Shown here piece by piece: positions 17,339 to 25,714 of a stretch of 64,000 nucleotides of DNA (position 1 is its first letter; each line of letters begins with the position of its first letter). The notes beneath the pieces are model-generated. The model did not search any database and had not been told where the DNA came from. It saw only the letters and a program-made list of their open reading frames with translations. Source of the DNA: Hymenobacter ruricola. GTDB taxonomy: Bacteria > Bacteroidota > Bacteroidia > Cytophagales > Hymenobacteraceae. The DNA is taken from NCBI RefSeq assembly GCF_015694525.1, contig NZ_JADQDM010000024.1, positions 1 through 64,000 on the forward strand. Direction: 5' to 3'. Both the position numbers and the translations under genes were made by a program.

Positions 17339-18441
17339 TTCTGTTTTTGGCCTGCTGCCTGATACTCCTTGCAGCTTCCGCCTCTACCGCCTTTGCTCAG
17401 GTTGCCAACGACAACATCGAAAACCGCCGCGTCCTGCAAGCCGAGGAAGTCATTACCTCCAACACCACCAGCTGCACCGTGCAGCGCAGCTGCGTAGACG
17501 AGCGCCTGACTGGCAAGTGCATCGAGTACCACAACGACCAGTGGTTTGAGTTTACCCCCAGAACGTCGGGCCGCTACTTCATCAACATTGGCGGGCAAAA
17601 GTGCCGCGACGTGCGTGGGGTGCAGCTTGTGGTACTCACGGGCACGCCCTGCCAACCGGCTACTTACCGCATCCTGAGCTGCACCTCGCTCGGCACGCAG
17701 GATGACGTATTTGTGACGCTGGATTCTTTGCGCGCCGGCCGGCCCTACCTGCTCGATGTGGACGGCTACCTGAAGGACTTCTGCCAATTCTCGCTGCAAG
17801 TCAGCCGCCAGCCGGTGGGCATGCCCGTCAGCTATTTCCCACCCAACCCCACGCGTGTGCTGCCCACCGCCAGCCACGTAGTCGAGCTTACCTGGACCTT
17901 GCCCGACTCGCTGGCCGCCGCGCCCGCCTGCCGGGTGCTGCGCCGCGAGGTGCACCAGTACCGCAGCAGCGAGGTGCGGCTGGTGTCCGTGCAGCGCGAC
18001 ACGTACGGACAGCCGGCCCTAACCTACACGGTGACCGATACGCTGCCCGGCCCCGGCACCTACGACTACCAGGTAGTGACGACGCAGGCGCCCAGTGGCC
18101 CGCCGCCGGTGCGGCTGCGGCAGTGGTGGTACGGCTACGGCGAGGCCGCGGCGCTGCCCGGCGCCGCCGACCGCGCGGTGGTGGAGCTGCCGCTGCGCAA
18201 GTACCCGAACAAAGCGCGCCTCTCAGTAGTCGTCACCAACCCGGCCAGCGGGCAGGTGCTGCTGTCGCGGCAGCTCGTCAATCAGCCCAGCGACCCGCGT
18301 CAGGCCGAGCTACCGGTGCGCCGGTGGCGGGAGGCCGGCCTGGAAAAAATTGCCGTCGAAATCACGTGTCATCCGGTGCGGGGCGCCTTTTTCACCGATA
18401 AGTTGTTGTTAGCCCTACCGGCTCCGGCGGCGCGGCGGTAA
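17314..18441 (+). CDS. exported protein of unknown function in the ccm cluster
   Basis: I do not recognise a named family. From the ATG at 17314 the protein has 375 residues and begins MLRCALHDVLFLACCLILLA, a signal peptide with cleavage near TAFAQ. The first six or so codons lie in the right arm of a palindromic repeat. The N-terminal half is rich in cysteine (eight within about 130 residues) and resembles a PPC-like beta-sandwich with DQWFEFTPRTSGRYFINIGG. The second half looks like fibronectin-type strands (VELTWTLPDSL). It sits between ccmE and ccmF on the same strand; a role in cytochrome c maturation is possible only by position. An upstream ATG at 17245 is also open. Confidence 0.7.
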   Translation: MLRCALHDVLFLACCLILLAASASTAFAQVANDNIENRRVLQAEEVITSNTTSCTVQRSCVDERLTGKCIEYHNDQWFEFTPRTSGRYFINIGGQKCRDVRGVQLVVLTGTPCQPATYRILSCTSLGTQDDVFVTLDSLRAGRPYLLDVDGYLKDFCQFSLQVSRQPVGMPVSYFPPNPTRVLPTASHVVELTWTLPDSLAAAPACRVLRREVHQYRSSEVRLVSVQRDTYGQPALTYTVTDTLPGPGTYDYQVVTTQAPSGPPPVRLRQWWYGYGEAAALPGAADRAVVELPLRKYPNKARLSVVVTNPASGQVLLSRQLVNQPSDPRQAELPVRRWREAGLEKIAVEITCHPVRGAFFTDKLLLALPAPAARR

Positions 18442-18447
18442 ATTTGC
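18439..18447 (+). promoter_or_regulatory. possible -7 promoter motif upstream of ccmF
   Basis: TAAATTTGC fits TAnnTTTGC and overlaps the preceding stop codon, 18 bp before the ccmF ATG. No -33 element is evident, so this may be chance. Confidence 0.4.
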
Positions 18448-18464
18448 CGGATATTCTTTAGCTT

Positions 18465-21074
18465 ATGAACTTATTAGTAGGACAAATCGGCCACCTGAGC
18501 GTCATCGTGGCGTTTGCGGCGGCGCTGGTGGCGGCTTACGGCTACTTCCAGGCTTCCCGGGGCCGGGCCCTCGGCGACGAAGACCAGAGCTGGCTGCGGT
18601 TGGCGCGCGTCGCGTTTTTCGTGCACGGCGCGGCGGTATTGAGTGTGATTGGGTGTTTGTTCAACATCATTCACGCGCACCGCTACGAGTACTACTACGC
18701 CTGGAGCCACAGTTCCAACCACCTGCCGGTGGAGTACATGATTTCCTGTTTCTGGGAGGGCCAGGAAGGCTCTTTCCTGCTCTGGATTTTCTGGCAAGTG
18801 GTATTGGGCCTGTGCATCATGCGCTTCAACCGCAAGTGGGAAGCACCGGTAATGGCCGTGTTCAGCGGCGTGCAACTGTTTTTGGTGAGTATGATTCTGG
18901 GCGTGGTGCTGGGCGGCGTGAAAGTCGGTTCTTCCCCCTTTATCCTGTTGCGCGAGTTCCTTACCGACCTACCGGTGTGGAAAATGAACCCCGACTTCGT
19001 GCCCAAAGACGGCACCGGCCTCAACGCTTTGCTGCAGAACTACTGGATGGTGATTCACCCGCCTACGCTGTTTCTGGGCTTCGCGCTCACGCTGGTGCCC
19101 TTCGCCTTCGCCATCGCCGGCCTGTGGAAGCGCGAGCTCACCGCCTGGGTGAAACCGGCCTTGCCCTGGACGCTCATCGGCGGCGGCGTGCTGGGCGTGG
19201 GCGTGGTCATGGGCGCTTACTGGGCTTATGAAACGCTGAACTTCGGCGGCTACTGGAACTGGGACCCGGTGGAAAACGCCGTGTACATTCCCTGGCTGGT
19301 GCTGGTGGCCTCGCTGCACGGCATGGTGCTGTGGCAGAAGCGCCGCATTGGCCTGCGCACCTCGTTTGCGCTGGTGGTGGCCACGTTTGTGCTCATTCTC
19401 TACGCCACTTTCCTCACCCGGAGCGGTGTTCTGGGCAATGCCTCAGTGCACTCTTTCACGGATTTGGGCCTGTCGGGCCAGCTGTTGATTTACCTTGGTG
19501 CCTTCACCGTGCTGGCCATTGCGCTGCTGGTGTCGCGCTGGAAAGAGATTCCCGTTTCGCCCAAGGAGCTGGATGGCTACAGCCCGGAGCTGTGGGTGTT
19601 TGTGGGCGCTACGGTGCTCTGCCTGGGCGCCTTCCAGGTGCTTTACACCACCAGCATTCCGGTATATAATGCCCTGATGGGCCTGATTGGCATTAAAACC
19701 AACGTGGCCCTGCCGGCCGACCAGATTGCTCACTATTCCAAATTCCAGCTCTGGATGGGCGTGGTGGTGGCCCTGCTGTCGGGCATCGCCCAAATCATGT
19801 GGTGGCAGCGCAACGACAAAACCACCGTGGTAAACTCCCTCACGGCGCCCACCCTGCTGGCCCTGCTGGGCACGGCGCTGGTGGTGCTGCTGGTGCGCTA
19901 CAATGGCCTCACGATTTCGCCGGCTTACGTGATGCTGACCTTAGCCGGCCTGTTTGGCGTGCTGGCCAACTTCGGCACCATCTTCAACCTGCTGCGGCGC
20001 GGCGTGCGGCTCTCGGGCGGCGCGGTGGCCCACCTGGGCATTGCCCTGATGCTGTTGGGCATCCTGGCTTCGGCGGGCTACTCCAACATCATTTCGCGCA
20101 ACGTGTCGGGCCTGCTGTATTCGCGGGAGTTCGACGAAGACCTGAACCGCGACAACGTGCTGCTGTGGCGCAACGAAACCACGCCCATGCACGGCTACCA
20201 GCTCACCTACACGGGCCAGTTTTTTGAGGTGCCCGGCGTGCCCGGCTACGTCGACAAGCAGTTCCTCTTCCGCACCGACGACGACTACAAGGCCCTGGCC
20301 CGCGCCCCCATCACCGTGGAAGGCAAAACCTACTACAAGACGGGCGACACGGTGAACATCCTGCCCGAAAACACCTACTACCGCATCAATTACAAGGATG
20401 TGAAGTCGGGCGAGCAGTTTGCGCTCTACCCCCGCGCCCAGGTGAATGACGAGATGGGCGGGGGCGGCCTGCTGGCTTCGCCGGCCATCAAGAAGTTCTG
20501 GGGCTACGACATCTACACGCACGTGAGCTCGGTGCTCGACCCGCGCAAGGAAAAGCCGTGGAGCGAGGCCAAGGAAAGCGTGCTGAGCGTGGGCGACACC
20601 ATTTTCCTGAATGACTACTTCGCCGTGTTCCGGGCCATTGAGCCGGCCCACGAAACCGCCGGCCTCAACTTGCAAAAAGGCGACCTCGCCCTGCAGGCCG
20701 ACATGATTGTGACCGGCGAGAAACGCCAGTACCACGCCCACCCGGTGTTCGTCATCCGCAACCGCATGATTGGCCGCGTGCCCGACGAAGTGGAAGACCT
20801 CGGCGTGCGCCTCACCCTCAACGCCATCGACCCCACGGCCGGCAAGTTCACCTTCGGCGTGAGCACCACCCAGAAGGACTACGTCATCCTCAAGGCCATG
20901 GAAAAGCCGTTTATCAACCTGCTCTGGAGCGGCACGCTGCTCATGGCCCTCGGCTTCGGCCTGAGCGTGCGCCAGCGCGGCGGCCGCGGCGCCGTAGCCT
21001 CGGAAGCCGCCCCCGAAACCGAAGCATCGGCGGAAGCGGGCAGCCGGGCGGCGCGGCCCCAGCCGGTGGGCTAA
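18465..21074 (+). CDS. ccmF: cytochrome c haem lyase subunit CcmF
   Basis: This very hydrophobic protein (869 residues) attaches haem to apocytochrome c in system I. The WWD haem motif appears as GGYWNWDPVENAVYIPWL, with conserved His-containing loops YYAWSHSSNHLPVEYMISCF and NYWMVIHPPTLFLGFA on both sides. About 13 membrane segments are followed by a long periplasmic C-terminal domain and a final helix. This is longer than proteobacterial CcmF (about 650 residues), as is usual in Bacteroidota. It closes the cluster and is followed by a strong terminator. Confidence 0.95.
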   Translation: MNLLVGQIGHLSVIVAFAAALVAAYGYFQASRGRALGDEDQSWLRLARVAFFVHGAAVLSVIGCLFNIIHAHRYEYYYAWSHSSNHLPVEYMISCFWEGQEGSFLLWIFWQVVLGLCIMRFNRKWEAPVMAVFSGVQLFLVSMILGVVLGGVKVGSSPFILLREFLTDLPVWKMNPDFVPKDGTGLNALLQNYWMVIHPPTLFLGFALTLVPFAFAIAGLWKRELTAWVKPALPWTLIGGGVLGVGVVMGAYWAYETLNFGGYWNWDPVENAVYIPWLVLVASLHGMVLWQKRRIGLRTSFALVVATFVLILYATFLTRSGVLGNASVHSFTDLGLSGQLLIYLGAFTVLAIALLVSRWKEIPVSPKELDGYSPELWVFVGATVLCLGAFQVLYTTSIPVYNALMGLIGIKTNVALPADQIAHYSKFQLWMGVVVALLSGIAQIMWWQRNDKTTVVNSLTAPTLLALLGTALVVLLVRYNGLTISPAYVMLTLAGLFGVLANFGTIFNLLRRGVRLSGGAVAHLGIALMLLGILASAGYSNIISRNVSGLLYSREFDEDLNRDNVLLWRNETTPMHGYQLTYTGQFFEVPGVPGYVDKQFLFRTDDDYKALARAPITVEGKTYYKTGDTVNILPENTYYRINYKDVKSGEQFALYPRAQVNDEMGGGGLLASPAIKKFWGYDIYTHVSSVLDPRKEKPWSEAKESVLSVGDTIFLNDYFAVFRAIEPAHETAGLNLQKGDLALQADMIVTGEKRQYHAHPVFVIRNRMIGRVPDEVEDLGVRLTLNAIDPTAGKFTFGVSTTQKDYVILKAMEKPFINLLWSGTLLMALGFGLSVRQRGGRGAVASEAAPETEASAEAGSRAARPQPVG

Positions 21075-21091
21075 TCAATTTTCTGAATACG

Positions 21092-21125
21092 AAAAGGCCG
21101 CTTCTGTCGCAGGAGCGGCCTTTTT
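21092..21125 (+). terminator. intrinsic terminator after ccmF
   Basis: The stem ggccgct...agcggcc is flanked by an A-run and a T-run, ending the ccm transcript. Confidence 0.88.
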
Positions 21126-21163
21126 ATTCGCCTTTCGCGAGGCCTAACCCTCTTAGCTTGCTC

Positions 21164-21958
21164 ATGTCCACTCGTTCTTTTGCTTCTCTACGAATAGGCT
21201 TGCTCGGAGCCGGCCGGGTGGCCAGCCAATTGGGACCTGCGCTGCTGGCGGCCGGGCATTCGGTGGTCTTCGTCTGGAACCGCAACCCGGCCCGTGCTGC
21301 TGCGCTGGTGGATGAGTTGCCTAGTGCCCGATTGCTTGTCGACCTGGCCCTGCCCCTGCCGCCTGCCGATGTGTACCTGCTGGCCGTGCCCGATGCCGCC
21401 GTGGCCCCGCTGCTGGCCGCCACCGCCTGGCCCGACGGTGCCCTGGTGGCGCACCTGGCTGGCGCGTTGCCGCTCAGCATTTTTGAAACGCAGCCGGCCA
21501 TCCGCGGCGGCGTGTTCTATCCGCTGCAAACGTTTAGCCCCGGCCGCGCCATCGATTGGCCCGCGGTCCCGCTGTGCGTCGAAGCCAACGACCTGGCGGC
21601 CGAAACCACTTTGCTGGACCTGGCCGGCAGCCTCAGCCAACACGTGCGGCGGCTCGACTCGGCCCAGCGCCTCAAGCTGCACGTGGCCGCGGTATTCGCC
21701 AACAATTTCACGAACCACCTGTTGGGCATTGCCGACGCCTTGCTGGCCGAGGCCCAGCTGCCGCCGGAATTGCTGGCCCCGCTGGTGCGCGAAACCGTGG
21801 ACAAAGCTCTGGCCAACTCGCCCTTCGCGGTGCAAACCGGACCGGCCGTGCGGCGCGACGCGCCCACGCTGGCGGCGCACCAGACCGCGCTGGCCGCGCA
21901 TCCGGCCTGGCAGGCGCTGTACCAGCAGCTCACGGCCAGCATCCAGGCGCAACTGTAG
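21164..21958 (+). CDS. DUF2520 / Rossmann-like NAD(P)-binding protein
   Basis: The 264-residue soluble protein starts with a Rossmann nucleotide-binding segment, RIGLLGAGRVASQLGPALLA, and has VYLLAVPDAAVAPLL typical of the ketopantoate/pyrroline-carboxylate reductase fold. The C-terminal helical half with RLKLHVAAVFANNFTNHLLG matches the DUF2520 family, whose substrate is unknown. I chose the ATG at 21164 over the TTG two codons upstream. Its stop codon TAG is part of the following type B repeat. Confidence 0.85.
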   Translation: MSTRSFASLRIGLLGAGRVASQLGPALLAAGHSVVFVWNRNPARAAALVDELPSARLLVDLALPLPPADVYLLAVPDAAVAPLLAATAWPDGALVAHLAGALPLSIFETQPAIRGGVFYPLQTFSPGRAIDWPAVPLCVEANDLAAETTLLDLAGSLSQHVRRLDSAQRLKLHVAAVFANNFTNHLLGIADALLAEAQLPPELLAPLVRETVDKALANSPFAVQTGPAVRRDAPTLAAHQTALAAHPAWQALYQQLTASIQAQL

Positions 21959-22033
21959 CGCGAACTTTGTAGTTCGCGTGCCGGAACGATGCGCGAATGG
22001 CACGGGGCACGCGAACCACAAAGTTCGCGCTAC
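21955..22033. repeat. type B palindromic repeat B1
   Basis: The arms 21955-21982 and 22006-22033 are 28-bp inverted copies with one mismatch, with ends GTAGCGCG...CGCGCTAC. Each arm is itself a small hairpin (GCGAACT / AGTTCGC). The left arm supplies the TAG stop of the upstream gene. Confidence 0.9.
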
Positions 22034-22054
22034 GGGCCAGCATTCAGTCCCAGC

Positions 22055-22086
22055 TTTGATGCCGGGGCGGGAGGGAGTACCTTTGC
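22055..22086 (+). promoter_or_regulatory. Bacteroidota-type promoter for fdx
   Basis: A TTTG at 22055-22058 and TACCTTTGC at 22078-22086 are separated by 19 bp, a good -33/-7 pair. Transcription would start about 40 bp before the ferredoxin start. Confidence 0.75.
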
Positions 22087-22128
22087 GGCTTCAAAAGCTG
22101 TGTTTTTTCGACTTATAAGTTTCTCGTT

Positions 22129-22464
22129 TTGTCTGTTCCCGCCACCACCATCACCTTCCAGTTCAGCGACGGCCAGCCGGCCCAAACCCACGTGGCGGCC
22201 CCCGGCGAGTCGGTGCTCGATGTGGCCCTGAACAACGGCATCCAGCTGCAGCACAACTGCGGCGGCGTGTGCGGCTGCAGCACCTGCCACATCTACATCA
22301 ACGCGGGCGGCGACGACCTGCCCGAAATCTCGGACAAGGAAGAAGACTTCATCGACCGCGCCGAGAACCCGCGCATCAACTCCCGCCTAGCCTGCCAGTG
22401 CGTGCTGGAGCGCGACATGCAGGTGACCGTCACCATCCCGCCCCAGCACTTCCTGGGCCATTAA
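22129..22464 (+). CDS. fdx: adrenodoxin-type [2Fe-2S] ferredoxin
   Basis: This 111-residue electron carrier has the [2Fe-2S] ligands C44-x5-C50-x2-C53 in HNCGGVCGCSTCHIYI and a fourth at C89 in SRLACQC. The spacing and the acidic region EISDKEEDFID are those of the Isc-type ferredoxin. The only workable start is the TTG at 22129, just downstream of a good promoter. It is followed by iscX, the pairing found in isc operons of many bacteria, so a role in Fe-S cluster assembly is likely. The rest of the isc operon is not in the window. Confidence 0.9.
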   Translation: MSVPATTITFQFSDGQPAQTHVAAPGESVLDVALNNGIQLQHNCGGVCGCSTCHIYINAGGDDLPEISDKEEDFIDRAENPRINSRLACQCVLERDMQVTVTIPPQHFLGH

Positions 22465-22469
22465 TTTTC

Positions 22470-22577
22470 GATGTGCTGATGGATTGATTTGCTGATGTGC
22501 TTTGCAGCGCATCTCGGCAAACGCAGAGTCAAGAAAGCCATTCCCAGCACATCAGCAAATCACTTAATCAGCACACC
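22470..22577. repeat. type C palindromic repeat C1
   Basis: The arms 22470-22501 and 22546-22577 are 32-bp inverted copies with about four mismatches, built from GATTTGCTGATGTGCT. It fills the fdx-iscX gap to within 6-7 bp at both ends. Confidence 0.85.
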
Positions 22578-22583
22578 AACAGA

Positions 22584-22820
22584 ATGAGCCATTTCGAGCC
22601 GCCCATGCACTGGGCCGACCACGAGGACATTGCCATGGCGCTCTACGAGAAGTTCGGCGACGACTTCACCGAGGCCAAAATCTACCGCATCCGTTTCACC
22701 GACCTCATCGAGTGGGTGCTGAGCCTGGATAATTTCGACGGCACCCGCGAACAGGCCACCGAGGGCCACCTGGAGCAAATCCAGGCCAAGTGGGTGTACG
22801 AGTGGCGCGACAACCAATAG
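22584..22820 (+). CDS. iscX: Fe-S assembly protein IscX
   Basis: This small acidic protein (78 residues) of the IscX/YfhJ family regulates cysteine desulfurase activity and may bring iron (family knowledge). The IscX pattern is clear: HWADHEDIAMALYEKFGDDF, then RIRFTDLIEWVLSL and a final AKWVYEWRDNQ. The ATG at 22584 follows the right arm of the type C palindrome. It is co-oriented with fdx, but the hairpin could uncouple the two. Confidence 0.93.
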   Translation: MSHFEPPMHWADHEDIAMALYEKFGDDFTEAKIYRIRFTDLIEWVLSLDNFDGTREQATEGHLEQIQAKWVYEWRDNQ

Positions 22821-22964
22821 ACAGCGAAGGCGGTTGCCGCCAGTGCCCAACCCGGCACTAGCTTCCCGCGTAAGCTGCCCTTGAAGTGGGCCCAACCTCC
22901 CATTTCAGGCATTGCCGCAGCCTTTACCCGGGCGGTTTCCTCCTTTCCATTTTTAGTTTTTTGC

Positions 22965-23159
22965 ATGAAAACCGGCATCATTAAATTTTTCAACGAAGCC
23001 AAAGGCTACGGCTTCGTAACCGACGACCAAACGAAAGAAGACTTTTTCGTCCACGTAACGGGCCTCAACGGAGCCACGGTGCAACAAAACGACCGGGTGG
23101 AATTTGAAACGCAGGAAGGCCGCAAAGGCATCAACGCCGTGAACGTCCGCAAAATCTGA
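22965..23159 (+). CDS. cold-shock domain protein
   Basis: This 64-residue single OB-fold RNA-binding protein has RNP1 as KGYGFV (residues 13-18) and RNP2 as DFFVHV. Bacterial Csp proteins melt RNA structure after cold shock or during growth transitions. The upstream frame is open 28 codons further, but the ATG at 22965 gives the standard N-terminus MKTGIIKFFN. The 144-bp gap before it has no gene and may be a long 5' leader, common for csp genes. A terminator follows at once. Confidence 0.95.
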   Translation: MKTGIIKFFNEAKGYGFVTDDQTKEDFFVHVTGLNGATVQQNDRVEFETQEGRKGINAVNVRKI

Positions 23160-23191
23160 GCTACTGAAACCAACTTCGGGGCAACCCGCTG

Positions 23192-23224
23192 AAAAAGCTT
23201 CTCCTTGCCGGAGAGGCTTTTTTT
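23192..23224 (+). terminator. intrinsic terminator after the cold-shock gene
   Basis: The stem aaaaagcttctcc / ggagaggcttttt with a TTGC loop is followed by T residues. Confidence 0.88.
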
Positions 23225-23285
23225 GTGACCCGGCCGGCCGGCCCGCCGCTTTGCCCGACCTTTGCGCCTTGCCCGCCCCGTTGCC

Positions 23286-24227
23286 ATGCCCACGCCTCCG
23301 CCCAAGCCGCTCCTCGCCCCCGCACCGCCCCCGCCGGCGGAGCGGCTGCGCACGGCCCTGCCCACGCTGGTGCGCTGGCCCAACCTGCTGATAATGCTGC
23401 TGTGCATGGCGCTGGTGCGGGCCGGCCTGCTGCTGCCGCACCAGCCGCTGCGCGAGTCGCTGCTGGCGCCCCGCTTTGCGCTGCTGGTGCTGGCCGCGCT
23501 GCTGGTGGCAGCGGCTGGCTACATCATCAACGACTATTACGACGTGAAAATTGACGCCATCAACCGGCCCGACCGGCTGGTGGTGGGCCGCGTGGTGAAC
23601 CGCCGCAAAGCCATGCTGGCCCACATGCTGCTGAGCGGCGCGGGCGTGCTGCTGGCCGGCTGGCTGCACCCGGTGCTGGGCGCCGTCACGCTGGGCACGG
23701 CCCTGCTGCTGTGGGGCTACTCGGCCCGCTTCAAGCGGGTGGCGCTGGCGGGCAACGCCAGCATTGCCACCCTCACGGCGGCGCTGGTGCTGCTGCCCGA
23801 GTTGCAGCTGCAGCTGGCCCGCCACGACGGCAGCAGCAGCGTGGTGTGGCCCTACGCGCTGGCCGCTTTTCTGCTGACCATGGTGCGCGAGATTGTGAAA
23901 GACGTGGAAGACATGAAGGGCGACGCCCAGCACGGCTGCCGCACCCTGCCGCTGGTGGTGGGCGTGGCGCGCACCAAATGGGTCACGGGCCTCTTCCTGG
24001 GCTGCCTGGCCCTGCTAACCGCGGGAGCCACCGCGCGGTTGTTCATGAGCGGGCACTGGCCGTTGGGCACCTGGCTGGTGCTGCTGGTGTTGGGGCCCAT
24101 GGCCCAGCTGGCGCGCCTGCTCATCCGGGCCGACCGACGGCGCCACTTCAAGCACCTGAGTGCCTGGTGCAAGGGCGTCATGCTGGCGGGCGTGCTCAGC
24201 ATGGCGCTGGCGGGCGGACTGGGGTGA
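23286..24227 (+). CDS. UbiA-family prenyltransferase
   Basis: This 313-residue integral membrane prenyltransferase shows the two Asp-rich UbiA motifs: NDYYDVKIDAINRPDRLV and REIVKDVEDMKGD. The second form (D-V-E-D-M-K-G-D) resembles geranylgeranylglyceryl-phosphate synthase-type UbiA proteins found in Bacteroidota, which act on polyprenyl phosphates. The exact acceptor cannot be fixed from sequence. The ATG at 23286 is preferred to the TTG at 23262, which lies in GACCTTTGC, a near-consensus -7 promoter motif. Confidence 0.87.
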   Translation: MPTPPPKPLLAPAPPPPAERLRTALPTLVRWPNLLIMLLCMALVRAGLLLPHQPLRESLLAPRFALLVLAALLVAAAGYIINDYYDVKIDAINRPDRLVVGRVVNRRKAMLAHMLLSGAGVLLAGWLHPVLGAVTLGTALLLWGYSARFKRVALAGNASIATLTAALVLLPELQLQLARHDGSSSVVWPYALAAFLLTMVREIVKDVEDMKGDAQHGCRTLPLVVGVARTKWVTGLFLGCLALLTAGATARLFMSGHWPLGTWLVLLVLGPMAQLARLLIRADRRRHFKHLSAWCKGVMLAGVLSMALAGGLG

Positions 24228-24232
24228 AACCA

Positions 24233-24318
24233 GAACGTCATGCCGAGCGCAGCGAAGCACCTTTCCCGCCACCGCTAACCATTTAGTAATGCAGTAAAGA
24301 TGCTACGCTCGGCGTGAC
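24233..24318. repeat. type A palindromic repeat A4 (degenerate)
   Basis: The left arm begins GAACGTCATGCCGAGCGCAG at 24233. The right arm, ending CGGCGTGACG, lacks about four central bases of the consensus. It lies between the prenyltransferase and the yjjG-like gene. Confidence 0.7.
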
Positions 24319-24350
24319 GAGCTATATAACAGTTAACTGAGACCTGCTAC

Positions 24351-25043
24351 ATGAAATACCGTCACCTCTTCTTCGACCTCGACCACACGCTGTGGGACTT
24401 CGAGAAAAACGCCAACGAGACGCTGCACACCCTCTACGAGCGGCACGATTTCGCGCGGTTCGGCACCTTCACGGTAGACGAGTTTATCCGGGTGTACAGC
24501 GACATCAACCACGCGCTCTGGCGCATGTACCAGAACGGCAAAATCTCGCAAGCCCAACTGCGGGACGTGCGCTTTGTGCGCACGCTGACCAAGCTGGGCG
24601 TGCCAGAGGCAGACATTCCGGCCAACATTTCGGCGGAGTTTACCCACATTCTGCCGCAGAAGTCGGCCGTGTTTCCGTTCACCCATGAGGTATTGGACTA
24701 CCTCAAGCCCCGGTACCGGATGCACCTCATCACGAATGGCTTCAACGATGTTCAAGCTATTAAGCTGGCTTCCTCGAATCTCGCGCATTACTTCGAGTCC
24801 GTGATTACCTCTGAGCACAGCGGCCACCTCAAGCCCGACCCGCGCATGTTCGCGCACGCCCTGCAGCACACCGGTGCCACCGCCGCCGAAAGCCTGATGA
24901 TAGGCGACAACCTGGAATGCGACGTGCTGGGCGCCTGCAACGCCGGCATCGACCAAGTGTATTTCAACCCCGACAAGCGCCGGCACTTCGCCCAAACCAC
25001 GCACGAAATCAGCTGCCTGAGCGAATTGAAAGCGTTTTTGTAA
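24351..25043 (+). CDS. yjjG: YjjG-family HAD nucleotidase
   Basis: The 230-residue HAD phosphatase has motif I FFDLDHTLWDFEKN, motif II in MHLITNGFNDVQ, motif III LKPDPRMFAHAL and motif IV MIGDNLECDVLGA. The combination HTLWDFEKNA with ITNGF is typical of the YjjG non-canonical pyrimidine nucleotidases, which remove mutagenic nucleotide monophosphates. The start ATG has no competing upstream candidate. The gene lies between two type A repeat elements. Confidence 0.9.
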   Translation: MKYRHLFFDLDHTLWDFEKNANETLHTLYERHDFARFGTFTVDEFIRVYSDINHALWRMYQNGKISQAQLRDVRFVRTLTKLGVPEADIPANISAEFTHILPQKSAVFPFTHEVLDYLKPRYRMHLITNGFNDVQAIKLASSNLAHYFESVITSEHSGHLKPDPRMFAHALQHTGATAAESLMIGDNLECDVLGACNAGIDQVYFNPDKRRHFAQTTHEISCLSELKAFL

Positions 25044-25063
25044 GAATCCTAAATAAAAAACGT

Positions 25064-25089
25064 CTTGCTTCGACTGCGCTCAGCATGAC
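25064..25089. repeat. solitary right arm of a type A repeat (A5)
   Basis: CTTGCTTCGACTGCGCTCAG followed by CATGAC matches the right arm of the type A elements, with no matching left arm nearby. It is probably a decayed element. Confidence 0.7.
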
Positions 25090-25104
25090 TTTTTTTACTT
25101 CCTC

Positions 25105-25653
25105 ATGGTACACCTCATTGGTCTCTCCGGCCGCCGGGGCAGCGGCAAAGACACCGTGGCCCGGCTGATTCAGCAGCTCCAGCCCGAGCGCAGCTGGCAG
25201 GTTCGCTCCTTCGGCGACTCTATTAAATCGGTCTGCGCCGCCCTCACCGGCGAAAACGTAGCGCCTTATTATACCCAAAAAGGCAAGGCCGAGCTGGTGC
25301 CCACCTTCCGGCGCACCCGGGGCGAAATGCTGCAGCAAGTGGGCGAAGCCTTGCGCCAGTGGGAGCCGCTGGTGTGGGTCGATGCCTTCTTCGCCGCGCT
25401 GCCCGCCGACGCCGGCGTGCTGGTGCCCGACGTGCGCTATGCCAACGAAGCCGACCCCATCCGGGCCCGCGGCGGCCTCATGCTGCGCGTGGAAGGCGAC
25501 CCCTTGCAGCAGCGCGGCGACGGCACCCGCGACGACAACCACCCCAGCGAAACGGCCATGGATGCTTATCCCAATTTTGATTTCGTGCTACACAACACCG
25601 GTTCGTACCAGGACCTGGAACGGCAGGTACGGGAGTTGCTGAAGCGGCTTTGA
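25105..25653 (+). CDS. P-loop deoxynucleoside monophosphate kinase-like protein
   Basis: The 182-residue protein has an N-terminal Walker A motif GLSGRRGSGKDTVARLI, and VPDVRYANEADPIRARGG resembles the substrate/lid region of phage-type dNMP kinases. A C-terminal RQVRELLKRL helix closes the fold. It most likely phosphorylates a (deoxy)nucleotide. Such proteins also occur in phages, but no phage neighbours are seen, and codon use looks like the surroundings. Confidence 0.75.
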   Translation: MVHLIGLSGRRGSGKDTVARLIQQLQPERSWQVRSFGDSIKSVCAALTGENVAPYYTQKGKAELVPTFRRTRGEMLQQVGEALRQWEPLVWVDAFFAALPADAGVLVPDVRYANEADPIRARGGLMLRVEGDPLQQRGDGTRDDNHPSETAMDAYPNFDFVLHNTGSYQDLERQVRELLKRL

Positions 25654-25662
25654 GATTCCCTT

Positions 25663-25671
25663 TACCTTTGC
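25663..25671 (+). promoter_or_regulatory. -7 promoter motif upstream of pruA
   Basis: TACCTTTGC is a full match to the Bacteroidota -7 consensus, 43 bp before the start codon. The -33 partner is not well placed. Confidence 0.6.
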
Positions 25672-25714
25672 CTCGTCCTACCCAAACTCCCACAACCACC
25701 TAACCCGAACCCTT

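Noticed and set aside
25105..25653. Prophage remnant because of the dNMP-kinase-like gene
   Set aside because: No other phage genes, attachment sites or composition shift are nearby.
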